Origin: Oopsacas minuta
Lineage: Eukaryota > Porifera > Hexactinellida > Lyssacinosida > Leucopsacidae
NCBI GenBank assembly: GCA_024704765.1
Contig: JAKMXF010000360.1
Span: 62,160-126,159, forward strand
Length of the DNA stretch: 64,000 nucleotides
Direction of reading: 5' to 3'
The notes under the pieces were generated by a model. It made no database searches, had not been told where the DNA came from, and was given only the letters and a program-made list of their open reading frames with translations. Shown here in pieces: positions 10,890-22,689 of this stretch. The position numbers and the translations under genes are program-made. The number at the start of each line of letters is the position of its first letter. The stretch's first letter is position 1.

Positions 10890-13800
10890 TGTATTGAAGC
10901 TTAGTCGGAAAAATTACAGCAGTATGTTAAGCAGGTTATGCGTGCAGATTCAATAAAACAGGCCTGGGATATATAACCATGTTGACTAATATACAGTGAC
11001 TGTAGATTTCAATATCTCTGCGTTTTGGCTCGAAGATGAGTTTGGTATAGTATTAGAAGAGAAAATTATCGTAGATAATATGTGAAAGTGTGCTCTATTT
11101 GTTTTGGTGCCAACTTCACATCATTTTTAGCGTCTAGTCTTGCCGGGTCTTGCGTCAACCTGATTTTCTGAAGCGTTTATGTAGGGCCGTCGTTAGCCAG
11201 AACGGCCCGGGTTAAGTTTTTATCCCGGCCCTCGGTATATTTCACAACAATTTTGAATCCTACCCTTGGATTCACAAACCTGGAAGTTACTGGTACATTG
11301 TATCAATTAAGTTTTAGAAGTCAATGCTATCTCGCTAAAGTAATTTCTTTGGAATCCAAAAACAATGGGGCAGTTGAGATGCCTGGCATATACTTACTAC
11401 TAATGGCTAACAGTACAAGATTTTGCCTATATCTGTTACTCTGTACAGCGTACAGGGATTTAGTAGATTTGTTCGTAAATTATAGTTGAGACACTTACTG
11501 ATTATGAGTCCAATAACCTAAACTCCTAAAGTATGTACATTATGTGGTGTAAATCAACAGTTCTTATTCAAGCATAAAAGGATTTCCCGTACAGTCTAAA
11601 TAATGACATGTATCTCCTTTGCAAATTATTCAAAGGTACATTAACTATCTGAACTCGCGAACTCAACGAGCGAGAAATATTTTGCAGGTATTATGGCCAA
11701 TGTAAAGAGGAAATGAGAGCTCCATACAGGGGTATGATACAATTATATTTGCACTTTACAGGTATGAAATAAGTATAATTTTTGAAATCTCGCGAGAAGG
11801 TTTGTATTGATTATCGAAACGCCTGATCTGTATTTGGTAAAGAAAGAGCCAAAATTTAGTGAGCATGAGCCCCCAGGGCCCGGGACCGTGCTCACTAATT
11901 TTGCCCCTTGCCCACACTCTCGACGCTACTGTGTGTAAGTATGGGCTCCAGGAGGGGGGAGGGGGGGACGGTTTGGTTTAGGACCAGCAGTTAGTCCAAC
12001 TTCTCTAAGGATTTTCCAAGCATTGACCTTACTTAGACAGTCCCTACATCTCGAGAACAAGATTGTCTTCGAGTTGATAAATCCATGGGACGCCCCGAAA
12101 GCGTTGTTCGATGGAGATAGTATATACAACTTGTACACCTGCTCCTATGATGTGGAACGCCCGAGCAGGTCTCTATGGAATTTTAAGATTTCAACTTTTG
12201 TTTACTTTATATTTATAAAAACAACAATAAATTTGTTATGAGAAACGAGAAAATCCGAAATTCGGATTCAGGATACTTAGTTAGCCCTGGGTAGCCGTTT
12301 AGAGCAAGCCTGCATATATAATTCGAATTTAGCTAATTTGTTTACTTATATATTCATGAAAATAACAATACATTTATATATGATTAATCCAAAAGCGTGA
12401 AAATCGGATTCAGCATGTTCGATTTATAGCGAAGTTTTATTGAATTCTATCTACTTCCTTGATAAACAGGATAAATACATAGTTATACGACAATTATAAT
12501 ATTGAATTCCGTAAATCCTTTCCTTGACGTCGGACAACAAACAAACAAACAGATAAACAGACAAACAGACAACAATTGAGTTCATTAGGATATAGATATC
12601 ACTGATATGTAAATATATTAGTGTTTTTAGGAAACAATTGGCAAGATCTCAAAATTTACATAGATACTAGCTCTCAACGGCTACAAAGGGGGTTGATCTT
12701 ACAAAATAATTCAATAACATATAAGCCATATACGTATATTTGTGAACGACATTGTTCTAAATATATCTATATCATAATACTTAAAGGGGCGGTCAATTGT
12801 AGGATAATGGATACCACGAGGCGCAATGCGATGCAACGAGGCAAAGGCTCGAGATATGTACATTCACATGTTATTGTAAGTTACTAATATTGGCGTATTT
12901 GCGAAATTGACTCATTCTTATCCACCCAATAGTATTATTTCTCGTGTTTTCGGAAGTATATATTTTGATTGTTAATTCTTATTATTATTATACACGGTGT
13001 AGCTGTTAGCGCATTAACGAACGCTCTGCAGGGTTGCTAATTACCAAACTCCTAGAGCTACTCTACATGGGTGGATGTCGTTGGTTGCTCATCATACTTT
13101 TTGATAAGACTTTCAGGATTAAGTGCTGGATTAGTTTCGGCGAGCCAACTTCACTTCATTCTTTGTGTCTAGTATTGCCGGCTCTTGCGTTAATCCGAAC
13201 AATCTGAAGCTTGTAGGCATGATGCACGAGGGGAGGTCGTTACGGTTCGGTTTTGGGCTCGCATACTATAGACCTTACACCTATATTTCTGTATTAGCTC
13301 TATGGGTTCGAAAACAAACGAGGGGTGCTCGAGCTCTCCCTGCAGCACCAAACCAGATAGGAGCGTAGGGATTTAGTGATCCAAGCCCCTAAAGCACTAG
13401 CGATATGGCTTAACGGGAGGGATGAAGGTTCTTTGGTTATGGGGCTAGCACGTCATAAACGCTAACGTTTGAGGTACACTAGCGTTTTGGGGGATCCTCG
13501 GTTCTGCGCGGAATACTAGCGATGCAGGGAATAAATCCTCTGAGACAAAATCTTAGGGCCGTGATAACCTTTTCGCGCATTACAAGAAAAATATGAACCA
13601 ACACTGGCTTTGAGGTCATAAGGAAATTGTGAATATTTAGGCATTCCTTGAAATTGCTAATATCAAATATTTTCGCCACATATTATCCAAAATGTGTACA
13701 AGGGTTCTAATCTTATTTTCTTCCAGTCAATTTAGATAATTTGCATTGTCTCAGATGACATCAAATAAACCAAGTTCAAGTTATGAAAAGCACATCTTCA

Positions 13801-14500
13801 AAGAATAGGGTGATTCCTCAGACTCATCGCAATTTTCAGTTTCAGGTGGATATCTCCTATATTTCATCACCTCCTTTACCTTCTCCGGATACTACCTTGC
13901 CATTATACCCTCCTCAATCTGAATCTACATCTCAGACAGCAGTTAGTCCAACTTCTCCAGGGATTTCCCAAGCATTCACCTCACTTGGGATGAAGTGAAA
14001 AGTAGAGTGAGTATGCCCATTAGGCAGAGTTGGCATGCTCATTAAGTAGAGTAATTTGCATAATATGGTAATGAACGAGAACGGATAAACCTTAAATGGC
14101 TATAATAATCAACGAGCATGCAAACTATTTCTTGGATTCAAGTGAACCAGAAATTTTAACTACATGGTCAATTTTTAATGGCTTTTGGATGAACCCAAAC
14201 AATTACTAAATGCATTTAATTAAGGTACTAAAATTGACTTGGTAATGATAATTATAATTACATGATAACACATCTAATTGTTTTTTCAAATCATAATCAT
14301 AATCATTGTCTATTCATATTTTCTATCTTTTTGCTTAAATTATTTGGTTGACAAGACAGTTAATACATTTATTAATATTTCCAAATCAAATGCATACAAT
14401 TGTTCAATGAAACATTAACTCAAGTAGAAATTCATCATCGTACAGGTAAACCTACAAGTACATTGTATTTAAAGAAAATTATGACGTATCCATCCTTTTA
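10890..14500. other. Repeat-scarred gene-free stretch
   Basis: No coding gene is supported. Two diverged segments recur about 2 kb apart in direct orientation: 11108-11175 against 13143-13210, and 11985-12034 against 13937-13989. An AAAC/AAACAG microsatellite lies at 12534-12573. A proline/serine-rich frame at 13783-13998 (plus) follows a pyrimidine tract, but the duplicated segment runs through it, so it is probably repeat-derived. Confidence 0.5.
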
Positions 14501-14747
14501 ATATTCTAGATATGGATGATTTTTTAGACTCAGCCCCATTTTAATGATGAAACAATAATAGTGATATCTATATCAACATATGATCAATCACCTCCCTCTG
14601 GATTCTGGGATCTAAAGTATGGATGTTGTTTGAAATAGTATTCGGATTTGTATCAGATTTCGAATTGACAAAGACAGGTATTCATATTCTTATTCTAAGT
14701 TATGTATAATAAAAACGCTATTTCTTTGTGATAGTATTTTAGCAAAA

Positions 14748-16413
14748 TTGCTCTTTAGTTTAGAAGAAGTTAAGCTGACTAAAACATATATTTCTATTAA
14801 TACAGCTTCTGAATTATGTTTGCGATGTTATGATAACAAGTCCACTCGCTCAATTAATGATCATCTATATCAATGCCAACCGAACTATGCCAACAGTTAT
14901 TCAATATTCAACTTCTCACGGTCTACAGTTTTTCAAATTGACAATATTGACTTCTACTGTTTCAACTAAAAGGAAATGAAGTGGTTTTGTAGTACATGTT
15001 TTGGGAAATGTAGTAGGCCAGCCGTTTTGAGAGCTTATTTACAAGATTATGAGTTCAACGAACCAACATCTAAACAAAAAGAAATCATATATCCAGTAAT
15101 ATCTGGTTCCCTATACACGTAACTTTTGATAGTAATATGATCTGTGTTTACGAAGAATAACAACTATGTAAGGATCTCAATTTGCCTCTCGAATTATTTC
15201 CCGAAAAAGAATTCTGTGATTATGAACATAATTTCCACAAAGAAAACGCTAAACTGGAGAGAAAGGGAATCATTTTGTACACTTGCAGGGCTGTTATTGA
15301 ATTACCTGAGCATAAAGGCAGGGTTTTAACAAAATATTTTCTCGTATTTTAATAATAGTATATTTTAGTATATTGATTTGTGTAATTGGTTAGTTTATAG
15401 CTCAGTATGCGATGGTACTTGCGAATGTAAATGTTCTTGTGACGGCAACTCAAATCTCCTGCTCAGCGTCAACAACAAATACTTCATACATTATGACTTA
15501 CTTTATGAGTACAGCGAATTTATGACCATATCAAGAAGCACCCTCCTAAGGTTTTTAAGGTAAGAATTGATATGGAATTTAGAACCATTACAAACATTTT
15601 ATAAATTTATTAATATAGGGCAACAAATTCCCTTTAAAAGATGCTTGGAAGTGAGAGAGTATATTTGTATCACATTCTCAAACATGGATGGATGCATACT
15701 TGCGGATAGTTAATATTCACTAAAAACCTAAATTTATTAGTCCTGTTTGCAAAGACAGTCCAGAAGTAATAATTTTAGATGGTGTAACATTGGGAACTTT
15801 GAAGCATATACCTAAAGATTTTCATTTGTTGGAAGATGATCAACATTTTTATTTCGTCCCAACTGCGGGATTTGTGTGTTCATTTCTGTCTCTGCTACAA
15901 GAAAAACCTTAAAGGAATATTGTATGGTAGGATTGACACAATCGAATTTCATAGAAATGTTAAGTTCGATCACCAGTAAATAGTTCAGAGATTATATAAC
16001 GTATAGCAGAATTGAAATTGATGTTTGGAGGAAACTTAATGAAAATTTTCCTAGCGTAATTGTTGTCACAAATTTATTGAGTTCTCCATCCCATTATGCT
16101 GAATATTTCAATGCTCACTGCTAAGTAAAGAAGAGAGAAAACATTCAGTTGCGCTATCAAAGGGAGGATATCAGTATGCAAGTCAACTTCAACAAAATCT
16201 TTTGAAAGTTAACTCATTGAAACAGTTATTTAGTTCTCTTCCAGCTAGAACAAGGGAAGATGGTTTAATGACAACACATCATTTTCTTACTCCTTTCTTA
16301 ACAATGATTCTGACAAAGATTGATTCTCAAATCAAACGACTTACTCGTCAGCTTACGATGATTACTTCATTTATTTTCCTATATGTAAGCTTTCATTTTT
16401 ATTACCTTAGCTC
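14748..16413 (+). pseudogene. Decayed KDZ-like transposon protein, 5' part
   Basis: Several plus-strand pieces in different frames look like one broken protein: 14748-14969, 15378-15563 with a Cys-rich CDGTCECKCSCDG and NNKYFIHYDLLYEY, about 15740-15880 with EVIILDGVTLGTLKHIP, and 16202-16393. The Cys-rich plus YDxxYEY arrangement, together with the continuation at 22,393-22,652, suggests a transposase-derived protein of the KDZ/CxC type; this is recall-level family matching. A splice-donor-like GTAAGC follows the last piece at 16,385, so the Ginger insertion probably fell in its intron. Confidence 0.4.
16410..16413. repeat. 4-bp target site duplication, left copy
   Basis: GCTC directly precedes the left terminal repeat. 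The same GCTC directly follows the right terminal repeat at 22,352-22,355. Confidence 0.85.
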
Positions 16414-16660
16414 TGTTGCGTAGGATTTTGACCCGCAATACAAAACCCTAATAGCATATCCATGGTGCGGGTCAAAATCCTACGATGTAATATATGCGTA
16501 GGATTTTGACCCGCATCAAAATGTATTACACCTATTACAGCCGTAGGATTTTGACCCGCATATAATATATTATTGTCGTAGGATTTTGACCCGCATATAA
16601 TGTATTATTGTCGTAGGATTCTGACCCGCATATAATGTATTATTGTCATACGATTTTGAC
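16414..16660. repeat. Left terminal repeat with subterminal copies
   Basis: Besides the terminal copy, GTAGGATTTTGACCCGC recurs at about 16,500, 16,542, 16,579 and 16,612, with one reversed copy near 16,467 and a decayed one near 16,647. Copies at the inner side are linked by a repeated ATAATGTATTATTGT spacer. Such arrays are plausible transposase-binding sites; that role is inferred. Confidence 0.85.
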
Positions 16661-16679
16661 TCTAAAGTAATCTTACTTC

Positions 16680-17840
16680 TCTTTCATTTGACTTTTTCGA
16701 ATTCCATACACTTTCATTACGTAATTACCACTAAATGTACGTAATGTAATTCAACTTTAGACTAGCTATACTTATACGTAACTGAATAAATAAGTCAATT
16801 TAGAGTTGGATTCTAGAAAGTGGTGAATTTGTTTGATAACATGTAAACTATGTTCCCACTACATATTACAAATTTACAATATGTATAATCATCCAAAATG
16901 GCAAAAATGGACAGTATACGTATATAAATATTTTATATTAATATTACTTGGACAGGAGGTGGTAGGTATTTGATAATTGTGTTTAGTAACTCATAATAAA
17001 TAATATAATTTAACATGTCAATCTATATAATACAATATATTCTATCAAATAACAAAAATTTTACAAGCATTAGCATGATAATGAATATTCGGAATATCTT
17101 AAGTACGAATTGTAGGCGATTTCATCTTTACCCATTTCTCTATACTTCCTAACAAGCTTTAAGGAATATACCACTGAAATATGTTCATCTATTGGACAAG
17201 CGTAGACTATGCATTTGTTACGGAGTCTTGGTATAATGTTGATACACATATAGAGTTGAGGTGAAAACCGCGAGCCTCTGGCATGCTGCATACTCCTGGA
17301 AAACACTAATTTCTATAAACAAAACAAGTCAGCTGCGGTGGCCTCCTCCTTCCCCTTACAGCCACCCCCTAACGCTAAACGTCTAACGTTAACCTCACCT
17401 TGTTTATTTGTGCAGTGTTGGAGCGAGTTTGATGTGATTGCGATCACACCAAATTCGATTCTAAGCTGCAACATAAACGAATACGTACAATAAATCGTAA
17501 TTTAACAGACAGGCGAGGAGCTAACGGACCCCGAACGGCCACAGACAAGGAGACATTAAAAAATAAAAAATAGATAAGAAACTCGCTTGTATCTGATTCC
17601 ATGCTGTATTTCGTCTCGGCGTAGACTAGTCAGTTGCGCTGCCTTTCTCGCAATATACTTAGATGGTAGAGTGATGATATTCGCCACTGGGGATGTACTG
17701 TTGCAGGTCGCGTTTCCATTATCTGGGCTCACCATGATAGGAATTGCGTTGCCTGAATAACCTCGGGCAGAGGTCCCCACAAGGTTCGATGTACCTTGCC
17801 TTTGAGCGCTTTCGAATGATGGAAACGAGTCGTGAATCGC
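16680..17840. other. Non-coding part of the Ginger element
   Basis: AT-rich DNA between the left terminal array and the protease end. Minus-strand frames here (17,070-17,306 and 17,556-17,780) show no recognisable domain. It may include the 3' untranslated region of the element's gene. Confidence 0.5.
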
Positions 17841-17846
17841 TAAGAA

Positions 17847-19105
17847 TTAGTCAGAAGAGTGCAAGAGGTAGAATACAGTATTGAGTGATCCGATGAAAGT
17901 GTCACAGTCCCAAAGTTGGATAATTGGTTCTCTCATTCCGTCATATTTATAGAATTGCCCGTTTTGGTAAAGGATTGAATAGAAGTGTCTATTACTCAAT
18001 ATGCTAAAGCCAGCAAGTTGGTAGTTAAGTGTCCGTTGGTTGTGACTGATGGTAAAGTGTTTGTCAATATCACTTGCAAAAATGTCTGGCAATTCAGGTA
18101 GATGTCCGATTTCAATTGTTAGCATGACAGGTATTGACTTGAATTGACCAGATATCCTCTCTAAGACAGCAGTAGTTGATCCACAAGACTTGCATTTAAT
18201 AGGAACGAGACTTCGATTAACAGATGATTCCAGGTTTGTAATAACGCCTCCTATATTACTAATCATGGATTGTGTCTCAAAGATATTGGTGCATTAGTGG
18301 CATTGGAAGATAGTGAAATATTTGTCGTTACACAAATCTTCTGTTCGTAAATATTTGATGATGTTACCCTCTCATCCAAAGAAATCATAAGACCGTATCA
18401 ATCCTGAGGAATCATAAATAACTTCAAGCCCAATTTTAGTAGCAACATATTCTCGAAGTTTCTCAAATTCACAATTAGCAGCCAATTGGAATATGTAGTG
18501 GAATTCAGCTTCAATATGTGTACTTCCGATTAACTTCAGTGAGTCTATGATGGTTGCTTTATTCGAACTAAGAATAGCCAATATATTGTCGATAGAACAG
18601 GTGTTAGATTGCACGATGTTGTTATACTTTCCTCCCCATTTAGGATATGGGATAAGATCTGATGCATTTTGTATAGATTGTTCTGGTATTTTAATGATCT
18701 CATGAACTTGCTCAGTTGGGAATATTAACTCAATTATTACTGGTAATAGAACAGCAATCGGATAGTCAAGATCTCTTCGTGTCTCTTCAGGTATTTCAGT
18801 AGGATAGGAGGAACGATATTCTGCGTACCAATTACCGGCTGATACAGCAAGTTTCTCCTTAATCTCAAAATTTAGTTCGTTGGGTGGATGGTAAGAATAT
18901 AGTAAATTCAATGAAGTTAGAGATGCAGCTTTTGTAGCGAGTTTCTCATGTAGTTGGGTTAAGTATGTGTTATTGACAAGAGCTGATAGTATTCGAGGTT
19001 TCAATTGAAGTAGTTCAGAATCGATATTTTCATAGATTGAGTGTTGTTGCGGTGTTTCAAATGTTTCTTCCATGGTATCCAGGTTGAATATATCATCCAA
19101 TGAAT
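17847..19105 (-). pseudogene. Ubiquitin-protease-like region of the Ginger element
   Basis: Two blocks resemble a USP/C19-like cysteine protease. The first, from 19,105 to 18,372, holds a Cys box (SNTCSIDNILAIL). The second, from 18,266 to 17,847, holds a CKSCG pair, then YQLAGFSILSNRHFYSILY with the likely catalytic His, then KYDGM. The blocks are in different frames and the joint near 18,270-18,370 shows at least one shift, so this copy may be broken or spliced in a way I cannot resolve. It follows the integrase exons through an intron (19,106-19,252) and probably forms the C-terminal part of the same protein. Deubiquitinase or Ulp-like activity is inferred only. Confidence 0.6.
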
Positions 19106-19252
19106 CTAAATACAAATAAATATGTGAAATGTAGGATTGCTATTACGTATTAATCGAATCAATACAGAACACAACTAGTTTATATGTACTTAATCATGGG
19201 CTGAGTCAATTAGTTATAGTTCAGTACAATATTGTCTCGCTAATATATTTAC

Positions 19253-22135
19253 CGCTAGAAGGGAATTTGCAAGATCTTTTGGGCTTCTTTGATTTGCCTG
19301 TCTTCGTTCGAACCTGCCGTTTTTCGTTCATGCGAGAATGATATTTTCTTGATAGATGGATAGGTAATTTTGTTGTTTTGCTATCTGGGTCTTTTGCGAG
19401 CAATTAGGTGGCTTGGTTTAACTTCCTCTATCCTATATGGTCCAAAATATTTCTTTGCATCTTTTGTTCCTGGGAGTCGCTTGGCTTTCTTTATATTATG
19501 TACAAGTACCTCATCTCCTTCCACAAATTCTGATCTAAAGTTTACACTATGATTATACAAAGAAAATAATGTGCCAATTACGTACAGTTTGTAATGATGC
19601 TAATTATATAACTAAAGTAAGTGTTTTGGAATTTAAGAATTCATATAATTGAGGAAACAATAAATTAGTTCCGATTCAAGATTATTTCATATTTATCTGA
19701 ATATACAACAGTCAGTGAATTTAATTTAATTTTAGTAAGAGATGATGTATGAAATTCCAACATGTTACATCACAACAAGAATGTGTTTCGTTATTGCTTA
19801 CCTGTTGTGTTTAACTTTGCTGTCATATGTTTTCTTTTGAACTTTCTGACCAGCCTTGATGTTTTCAATAGCAGTCATCCTGTCAGCTTTACGTGTGGAA
19901 GAAAGATTTTCTATCCATTCGTTATCAATTATAGGAAAGTCAAATGGGCGTGGTTCGTTTGCATCCATTTGAATATTCTCATCTTCTGATACTTCTGCCT
20001 CTGAGATATCAGCTTCGGTTAGTAATCCGGGGTTAGTTGGAGAAGTGATAAGATTGAGAAGGTTAGATGAATCAAAGTCTCTCCCAAACATGAGATAAAA
20101 GGGTGTGTAGCTTGTAGAGATTTTGGTTTGAGTATTTGCTGCTAGTACTGCTGTCTGTAATTTCTCTGTCCATTCAGTGTCCCCATCAGATTGCATCTTG
20201 TTGATTTTTCTATTTGTAAAAAGTGTTAAATTGATTCAAAGCTATCTACTTATAAACGACGTGTATTAAACGTATGTAAGGCTTAGAATAGGTATATATT
20301 TATAATTAGCATCAGTACTCACGTTTTCAATATTTTGTTGTGTGACTCAACAAGTCCGTTACTTTGTGGGTGGTATGCTGTGGTTCTTCTGGTGTTGATA
20401 TTTATCTTCTTGTGAAATTCCTGAAATTCCTATTTTGAAAGTAAATAAGAGAACAATGACAATCTACTACGCGCATGTATTTAGTCTTGTACAACAATAG
20501 TAAGAAAGATAAAACGATTAATAAGGTATATTTTCCTCCCGAAGTTAGTAGCATTAATTCGTAAATTCTTATTTATTAGTATTTAACATAAATTAAAATC
20601 CAATTTTCCACACGGTTTCTTAAATATGGCCATCAGGACGCATAATTTCCTACCAGGGTATATATTGAAGCAATGCGTTGACAATTGACAATGCAACTTG
20701 TTACGTACGTATATCCAATATAGTAAGTTGCATTGTGTATCGGGAATAATTTACTTGGTGTATTTACAATTACTAATCTCGAGTATGTAAAAATATGAGT
20801 TACCTTGCTTGAGAATTCTGTTCCCTGATCATGTTGGAGGATGTTAGGCACACCGAATGAGAGATAAATTTCCTGTAAACAATTCAATATTTCTTTAGAT
20901 GTTTTAGTCTTGAGTGGTCGGGCAATTACAAATTTACTCAGGTAGCACACGATGACAAGAATGTGCTGAAATCCAAGTACAGTGCGAGACATATTACATA
21001 TGAGATCAATTCCACAATGACACCATGGTTCTTCAGGAGGAGGAATAGGTTGAAGCTCTCGTTGTGGCTGAGGAGGTAGAGCAGCAGAGGTTTGACAGTC
21101 ATGGCAAGTTCGGATCTAGAACGGGAAATGATTTAATTGTCAGTTTGCAGTCCAGTCTAATGTAATTTGCTACGTCCCAGATGTCCCACTAAATTAGCAT
21201 TCCGTCCCGCTTTTTCTTCACTCAGGTTGGCAAATATGTTTATGTGAAATACTCCCACTACCTATCCCAATTACTAACTACCGCAAGGATCATTAGTTGT
21301 ACCGCACAAATAGATTTCCATATGATAAAATTGTATACCGGTATACTAAATATCATCAGATCGCACAAATAAAGGTGTATACAGTAGAATAATTACAAGG
21401 TGAATAACCTCAAACTATAAAATACATCCTGTTCTCAGACTTACCAACCCCTTTTGCAAATTTCCCTGGATTATCGTTGCTAAATCCCTGGATTTCAAAA
21501 TTTGTAATCCAGGTATCCCTGGAGGGTTGGTAAGTCTGTGTTCTCAGCCACATTTTCTTGGAAAATCATATATGAAAGAAATACGTAATTTAGTAACTCA
21601 CGTAGGATCCAACATCATTGTATATACCATTCCAATCATATTTGTTTCGGATTCCATCAATGGTAGTGTTGATTCCAGGATGAGTGACATTGTGATAGAA
21701 TCCGATAATGTTGTCAATTTCTGAGACTAGTGGAATCTCCAAGTATTTCACACAGCCATTCTTCTTTGTGAAAATCTACAAGAAAATTATTCTAGTTAAA
21801 CGCAGAGGTTATAGGTAGCATTGAGGGGCAGAGGAGCCCCCTAGCGTTTTCGCCCTTCTCATCTCCCTATTGTACGCAAATTTAATGAGAGCAACTACAT
21901 ATCTGCCTCCTCGCAGATATGTAGTTACCTCAAGATTTCTAATTATGTCTTGGAAATATGTATAAATCAAAAATATCATTCAGGAATATACCTTCATTAG
22001 CTTATTCTCTTGAAAGTAAATCCCCTTGCACTTTCTGACAAAATTCTTCTTTCTGTAGCGATCACTCTTGATTTCTGGTGGGATAATATTCGTCTGGAGG
22101 TATCCACGAATTGCTTCATGCTCTGTCGCATCCAT
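19253..22135 (-). CDS. Spliced DDE integrase/transposase of the Ginger element
   Basis: Six exons read on minus: 22,135-21,992; 21,775-21,602; 21,115-20,804; 20,429-20,323; 20,209-19,802; 19,546-19,253. Order of parts: a starting Met (MDATEHEAIRGYL); an HHCC zinc-binding region (FYHNVTHPG, then TCHDCQ); the catalytic core with D in HCGIDL, D in QHDQGTEF and E in GLVESHNK; NTRRTTAYHPQSNG before that Glu; a TPFYLMFGRD segment; and a GPY/F motif (KYFGPYRIEEV). All introns have GT-AG ends. In the last exon the frame changes in an AAAA run after SHLIARK, and the other frame continues with a basic KLPIHLSRKY segment, so this copy has one apparent frameshift or a base error. Confidence 0.8.
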
Positions 22136-22295
22136 AATGAAAAATGCCAAAAGTAAATATAAGTGTTTGATGTTGAAATCTAGAAACAAAGTAAAATGTT
22201 AGTGTGTGCATTTAGGAAGTCACACATGTATAAATACGAATACTATATGACTAGGGATGAAATGTTGATATTACTTGATTTGCAATTGCTACTTG

Positions 22296-22351
22296 CGGGT
22301 CAAAATCCTACGCGGGTCAAAATCCTACGCGGGTCAAAATCCTACGCAACA
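22296..22351. repeat. Right terminal repeat with subterminal copies
   Basis: Three head-to-tail copies of GCGGGTCAAAATCCTACGC-type sequence end in the perfect terminal repeat at 22,329-22,351. They are inverted relative to the array at the left end of the element. Confidence 0.9.
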
Positions 22352-22355
22352 GCTC
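22352..22355. repeat. 4-bp target site duplication, right copy
   Basis: GCTC, identical to 16,410-16,413, abuts the right terminal repeat. Confidence 0.85.
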
Positions 22356-22392
22356 TATACCTGCTTTACCTAACATTCCACAAATATATTTC

Positions 22393-22652
22393 AGAAATCC
22401 AATTTATGAGTCAGAGAAGGCATCGGATTCTTGTATAAAATTTACGAAGATATATCCAAAACCCAATCGGTTTCTCCATGGATGCTGATTATGGCATGTA
22501 AACTCAAATTTTGCTATGGTTTTGGAATATTGAGGGAACGCAAATCCACAATAGTTGTTTACAACAGGTTGGTCAGCCTTTTCAAGACATTGCCAAAGAT
22601 TATTATATATGACAACGCGTGTAATTTGCAAGCTATATGCTTAATGGGATAA
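22393..22652 (+). pseudogene. Decayed KDZ-like transposon protein, 3' part
   Basis: After a TTTCAG acceptor-like site, the plus strand reads pieces such as CIKFTKIYPKPNRFLHG, then in another frame KFCYGFGILRERKS and LPKIIIYDNACNLQAICL. The YDNACNL block resembles the catalytic-region motif of KDZ-type transposases. It continues the protein interrupted upstream of the Ginger insertion. Stops and shifts show it is dead. Confidence 0.45.
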
Positions 22653-22689
22653 GTTGTATTATACCTATGTATGTATCTTTAATTACCTA

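Larger units (their letters stand above)
16414..22351 (-). mobile_element. Ginger-type cut-and-paste DNA transposon, 5,938 bp
   Basis: Perfect 23-bp terminal inverted repeats (starting TGTTGCGTAGGATTTTGACC) lie at 16,414-16,436 and 22,329-22,351 and are bounded by a GCTC duplication. Ginger elements are described as having TGTNR termini, 4-bp duplications, and an integrase related to Gypsy-type integrases with a GPY/F motif; some carry cysteine proteases. All of these marks are here. The coding strand is minus. Subterminal copies of the end motif sit inside both ends. Flanking DNA belongs to an older KDZ-like element, so this is a nested insertion. Confidence 0.85.

Noticed and set aside
13783-13998. 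Pro/Ser-rich frame that might be an exon
   Set aside because: Part of it is a segment duplicated at 11,985-12,034 in non-coding context, so repeat origin is more likely.
19762-19989. Plus-strand frame over the Ginger integrase
   Set aside because: It is the antisense shadow of the well-supported integrase exon.
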